64,000 bases of DNA, taken from Bemisia tabaci (lineage: Eukaryota; Arthropoda; Insecta; Hemiptera; Aleyrodidae). Made by a program: the position numbers and the translations under genes. The DNA lies in assembly GCF_918797505.1 (NCBI RefSeq), contig NC_092800.1, positions 2,914,001-2,978,000 on the forward strand, given 5' to 3'. Positions 61,241 through 64,000 of this stretch are shown piece by piece (positions within the stretch are counted from its first letter, which is position 1; each line of letters begins with the position of its first letter). The notes under the pieces are model-generated. The model did not search any database and had not been told where the DNA came from. It saw only the letters and a program-made list of their open reading frames with translations.

Positions 61241-61491
61241 CTGCCGTGCTAAGAAAGAACGCCGGTTGGACATTCGAGAGTTGCCAAATTTCCCCAGATA
61301 AAACATGTATTCTTGAGGAAAATTGTGCATATATATCCTTGAATTTTCAGATATGTTCGATTATATTGCAAGAAAATCGTCTGAAAAAGTCGGGGGAAAA
61401 AATACTCAACATTTTACCAGTATTTGTATTTTGCTGGAGCAAATAGGGCATCGCCTGATGACTCAAACGGCGTTTTTCCTCAACACGTTAG
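61241..61491. mobile_element. CTGCCG-family MITE, 4-bp TSD
   Basis: CTGCCGTGCTAAGAAAGAAC to TTTTTCCTCAACACGTTAG; AATT on both sides (61237-61240 and 61492-61495). Confidence 0.88.
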
Positions 61492-61654
61492 AATTGTAGC
61501 CGGCTTGGGCATCTGAGGGTTGAACCAGTGAACCTCCCTTAGTCACAGCGTAAACTGTTCGGGGTTTCCGTAAGGGAAGGAGCCGTTTCAGGAACGACTA
61601 AGAATACGACCCTGAATATTCGCAACGTGGCGAACAGTGTAAGGTTTTTAGGGG

Positions 61655-61882
61655 CACTGGGAAAAAAACACATTGGATCCAGAGTCCAGACTCTTGAAAA
61701 CATTGACAAGAAAAAATACTCTTAATTCAATCAGATTTTTGCTTAAATGAAAAGGAAATCCGCTCAAATTAAGAGGCTTGGTTCTTGATTTAAGCAAAAA
61801 TCCGATTGAATCAAGAGTATTTTTTCTTGTCGATGTTTTTAAGAGTCTGGACTCTAGATCCAATGTGTTTTTTTTCCCAGTG
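61655..61882. mobile_element. CACTGGGAAAAAAACAC palindrome
   Basis: CACTGGGAAAAAAACACATT at left and AATGTGTTTTTTTTCCCAGTG at right; ATCCAGAGTCCAGACTCTTG and AAGAGTCTGGACTCTAGATC inside. 228 bp, almost fully self-complementary. Confidence 0.85.
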
Positions 61883-61921
61883 GGTTTCAGCGCGGATTGG
61901 CGGCATTCCGTCGTTTCCCCC

Positions 61922-62158
61922 CATAAGAACGTAACTAAATTTCAATGTTGCCAAATTTCTTCTCGGAGATTGCAATTTTCACCGTGGAATCTTGGTCATA
62001 TCTAATAAAAAATCCGCTAATTTTTCATCTGGTCACCTGCAAAAATCAGAACTTTTTTCAACAAATATTGAACAGGTACATTTCCGTAAAAAGTCGAATC
62101 GTTTGATTCAATTTTGCAACCTTGGAATGGAGTTACGTTGTTACGTCCCTCCGGGAAA
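61922..62158. mobile_element. GAACGTAACT-ended element
   Basis: AAGAACGTAACTAAATTTCA at left and TGGAATGGAGTTACGTTGTT at right; AATGTTGCCAAATTTCTTCT and CAATTTTGCAACCTT are inner arms. A 15-base G run follows at 62176-62190. Confidence 0.6.
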
Positions 62159-62417
62159 CGAAGATTTGTCCGGTGGGGGGGGGGGGGGGTTTGGCGCTGG
62201 GCGCATCGCATCGGCGTCCGCTTCAACAATTCGTTCGTTGGTCACCCGAATGACAAGCTTTATTTTCTCCCCCTCCCCCACTTGAAACCCATCCACCCCC
62301 GCACCCCTCCGCGACCGGGGCCCGTGGACACGCGAATCTGCGCCGCGGTGAGGAACGCTTTTTGTTAAACTCTTCCTTGGCACGCCATCAAAAGTGGACG
62401 TGGGTTATTTGGGGGCG

Positions 62418-62452
62418 GCGGGAGGGGGAGGGGGAGGGGGAGGGGGATTTTT
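62418..62452 (+). repeat. (GGGGGA)n tract
   Basis: Five successive G runs of four or five, a strong potential G-quadruplex. Confidence 0.85.
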
Positions 62453-62574
62453 CTCTTTTTCCCGTTTTCCGAATTCGCGTCACCGCTGCCCGTGCTCAAA
62501 CCCGGGCACTTCGCAGCAGCGCCCTCCGCCATCCATCTTCGGTGCGATCAATCGAAACCGGGTTGCCGCAGTGC

Positions 62575-62739
62575 CAGTGGCGTGGCGTGAATTGCGATGT
62601 ATCGATTGTTCTGCCATTTAAACCTATGGTAAAGAATCGATTATTAAGGTGTTCGCTGCGAACACCCTGTTTATCGATACTTTTCCATAGGTTTATATGG
62701 CCGATCAATCGATTTATCGCAAAGCACGCCACGCCACTG
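62575..62739. mobile_element. CAGTGGCG hairpin element, perfect 8-bp TSD
   Basis: CAGTGGCGTGGCGTGAATTG to AAGCACGCCACGCCACTG. CGCAGTGC lies directly on both sides (62567-62574 and 62740-62747). The clearest copy for assigning the family to hAT. Confidence 0.95.
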
Positions 62740-62770
62740 CGCAGTGCACCCTCATTAAGACTTGAATTAC

Positions 62771-63165
62771 GGCCAGGTTGGCCTAGCGGTCAGCGCGTCT
62801 GACTCTAGACCAACACTCAGGAAGGAAGAACGCCGTATGAACATTCGGGAGTTGCCAAATTTCCTCCGATAAAATGTTTATTTTTCAGGAAAATTGTCAA
62901 TAATTTTCCTTGAAATTTGCAGACTTTTAAGGTCAAATTGCAAGCAATATTACCTGAGAAATTGGAAGAAAAATAATCACAAATTTTCTTGAAAATTAGT
63001 GATTTGTCAAAGGAAATTTGGCAACGCCTGAAGGCTCATACGGCGTTTTTCCTTAGCACGGCAGAACAGGTCCCGGGTTCGAATCCGGTGGTGGCGACAA
63101 ATTTTCACGGAACTGAAGAGTGGATCTGCAGAAACAGATTCTACTCGACCCTGATTATCCTGTTC
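62771..63165 (+). mobile_element. tRNA-derived SINE interrupted by a MITE
   Basis: The head TGGCCTAGCGGTCAGCGCG to GACTCTAGACCAACA (62780-62815) is followed by a MITE (62816-63064). It resumes with AGGTCCCGGGTTCGAATCCG and the body CAAATTTTCACGGAACTGAA ... CAGAAACAGATTCTACTCGA, matching the complete SINE at 9234-9498 (minus). The 3' part of the body and the A tail are missing. Confidence 0.9.
62816..63064. mobile_element. CTGCCG-family MITE inserted in the SINE, 4-bp TSD
   Basis: The left end is CT followed by CAGGAAGGAAGAACGCCGTA, so the family start CTGCCGTGCTAAGGAAG has lost six or seven bases. The right end is intact (TTTTTCCTTAGCACGGCAG). AACA precedes (62812-62815) and follows (63065-63068). 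Removing the element and one AACA restores a SINE head of the same length as the intact copy. Confidence 0.92.
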
Positions 63166-63199
63166 AATAGGCGAAACAGTCCAACTCACGCATCGACAA

Positions 63200-63605
63200 A
63201 CGTTAAATATTAGTCAGAAGCTCATTTCAGTTATTTTCATCTCGCAAATCGTGTTTCATGAGAAATTTTAGTTATGAAATTCGATTCCCGAACGAAGGAA
63301 CGTAACTCCAATTCAACGTTGCCGCATTGACTTAAACAATTATTTTTTTTTACTTAAATGTACCTGTGCTATTCTTTTACTTAAATGTACCTGTGCTATT
63401 CTGATCAAAAATTTTGCTGATTTTCGCATGGTATCTGAAGAAAACTCGGTGAAATTTTCAGTTAAAAAATGCCCAAGATTCTCCTGGTTAATACGCAATT
63501 TGCGAGGAAAAATTTGGCAACATTCAAATGGAGTCACGTTCCTTCGTCGAGGAAACGACGGAATGTATCAGAACGTTCAAATTCGCACCTTGTCCATTTT
63601 TGAAC
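63200..63605. mobile_element. GACAAGGTACGAATT-family fragment split by an element
   Basis: TCATTTCAGTTATTTTCATC and AGAAATTTTAGTTATGAAAT (63213-63281), and after the insertion TGTATCAGAACGTTCAAATT ... ACCTTGTCCA (63564-63598), are consecutive parts of the family's right arm as seen at 45255-45358. Confidence 0.6.
63290..63558. mobile_element. GAAGGAACGTAACTCC-ended element, nested
   Basis: GAACGAAGGAACGTAACTCC at left and GGAGTCACGTTCCTTCGTCG at right; TTCAACGTTGCC / GGCAACATTCAAAT inside. TTACTTAAATGTACCTGTGC is duplicated in tandem at 63350-63395. Confidence 0.7.
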
Positions 63606-64000
63606 TATTATTGCGAGGTGGGAGATCGAACTGAGTCAAATCACGGTGCAAAATATACCACGATCATAATCAAGAGGAATATCAATGTAAAAGGGGAAAA
63701 GAAGAAAATCAAGTTTCGAGGAAAGTCGGGAGAAAGCTCCTCTTGTTCGGAAGGACCATTACTCGTCGGAGGACACGAATGAAAAGAATAAATTACGGTC
63801 AAGAAACAAAAATAAAGAGCAGTCAAAACAAGAACAGAAAAAAAGTCGAATTAATTTTTCTCAAAATAAAAAAAAAGGACAGGGATGTAATAATTTGCGT
63901 TATAAATTTTCAAAAGTAATATTAATGCTCGGGGGGTGGCGAGGGGTTGAGAAAGGATCGAGTCAGGAGGGCGAAGAGGGCACCCGAAAACCGCACATCC
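63606..64000. other. No recognisable feature at the window edge
   Basis: A-rich sequence. The frames at 63528-63782 (plus) and 63641-63826 (minus) are low-complexity Lys/Ser/Phe-rich and not supported. The sequence runs off the window. Confidence 0.35.

Noticed and set aside
62362..62802. 146-codon plus-strand frame
   Set aside because: More than half is the CAGTGGCG hairpin, which stays open in several frames at every copy.

Overview
The window reads as nuclear DNA from an insect. Coding density is extremely low, the one confident gene has large GT-AG introns, and non-autonomous DNA transposons are nested in each other throughout. A few TTAGG-type repeats (written AACCT on this strand) occur near 59.55 kb. 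A sap-feeding hemipteran such as a whitefly would fit, but that is inference. Nothing looks bacterial or viral.

One gene can be defended. It lies on the minus strand from about 34.75 kb to 23.75 kb. Three coding exons (34538-34675, 28312-28561, 23746-24080) join with matching intron phases (0, then 1) into a 240-residue lipocalin of the ApoD/Lazarillo type. The protein has a signal peptide, a Cys-Pro just before a G-x-W motif, four extra-membrane cysteines, a conserved Arg near the last strand and a hydrophobic C-terminal tail that suggests a GPI or membrane anchor. Its introns (5,976 and 4,231 bp) are filled with mobile elements, and its 3' flank runs straight into two transposon remnants.

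Everything else is mostly repeats. The families I could define by comparing copies within the window are: (1) 'CTGCCG' MITEs of about 250 bp with 4-bp target duplications; (2) 165-bp near-perfect 'CAGTGGCG' hairpins with 8-bp duplications (hAT type); (3) larger hAT-type elements with CAGGGCCGGATT, TAGAGTCCC, CATAGGCG and AGGGTTCCC ends; (4) 'GGACGTATTTCT' elements; (5) 'TGATAGACAAAG' elements; (6) 'TTTTGCAATAAGGAAC' elements; (7) 'GAGGGGCTTGGAGGACAAGG' elements; (8) 'GACAAGGTACGAATT' elements; (9) foldback families carrying a GCGACGTCGCAGACTTCC motif; (10) 'ACACTGAAAAAAA' ended elements. There are also a tRNA-derived SINE (two copies), a non-LTR retrotransposon C-terminal fragment, Helitron ends and one short complete Helitron, and a 1.6-kb inverted repeat with TTAGG-like sequence in its spacer.

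Layout: 0-12 kb, nested MITEs, a possible decayed coding fragment, Helitron ends and the complete SINE; 12-23 kb, a 1.46-kb hAT-type element with another inside it, GC-rich repeats and the complete Helitron; 23.7-34.8 kb, the lipocalin gene with repeat-filled introns; 35-56 kb, hAT-type elements, alternating element arrays and short tandem arrays; 56-61 kb, a recurring short peptide-coding module, duplicated segments and the large inverted repeat; 61-64 kb, further MITEs and the SINE interrupted by a MITE. Two recurring in-frame peptide motifs (DGCPYC..KIEGA and CNVANGDTWFRT) recur in scattered copies and may be debris of an uncharacterised multicopy gene family.
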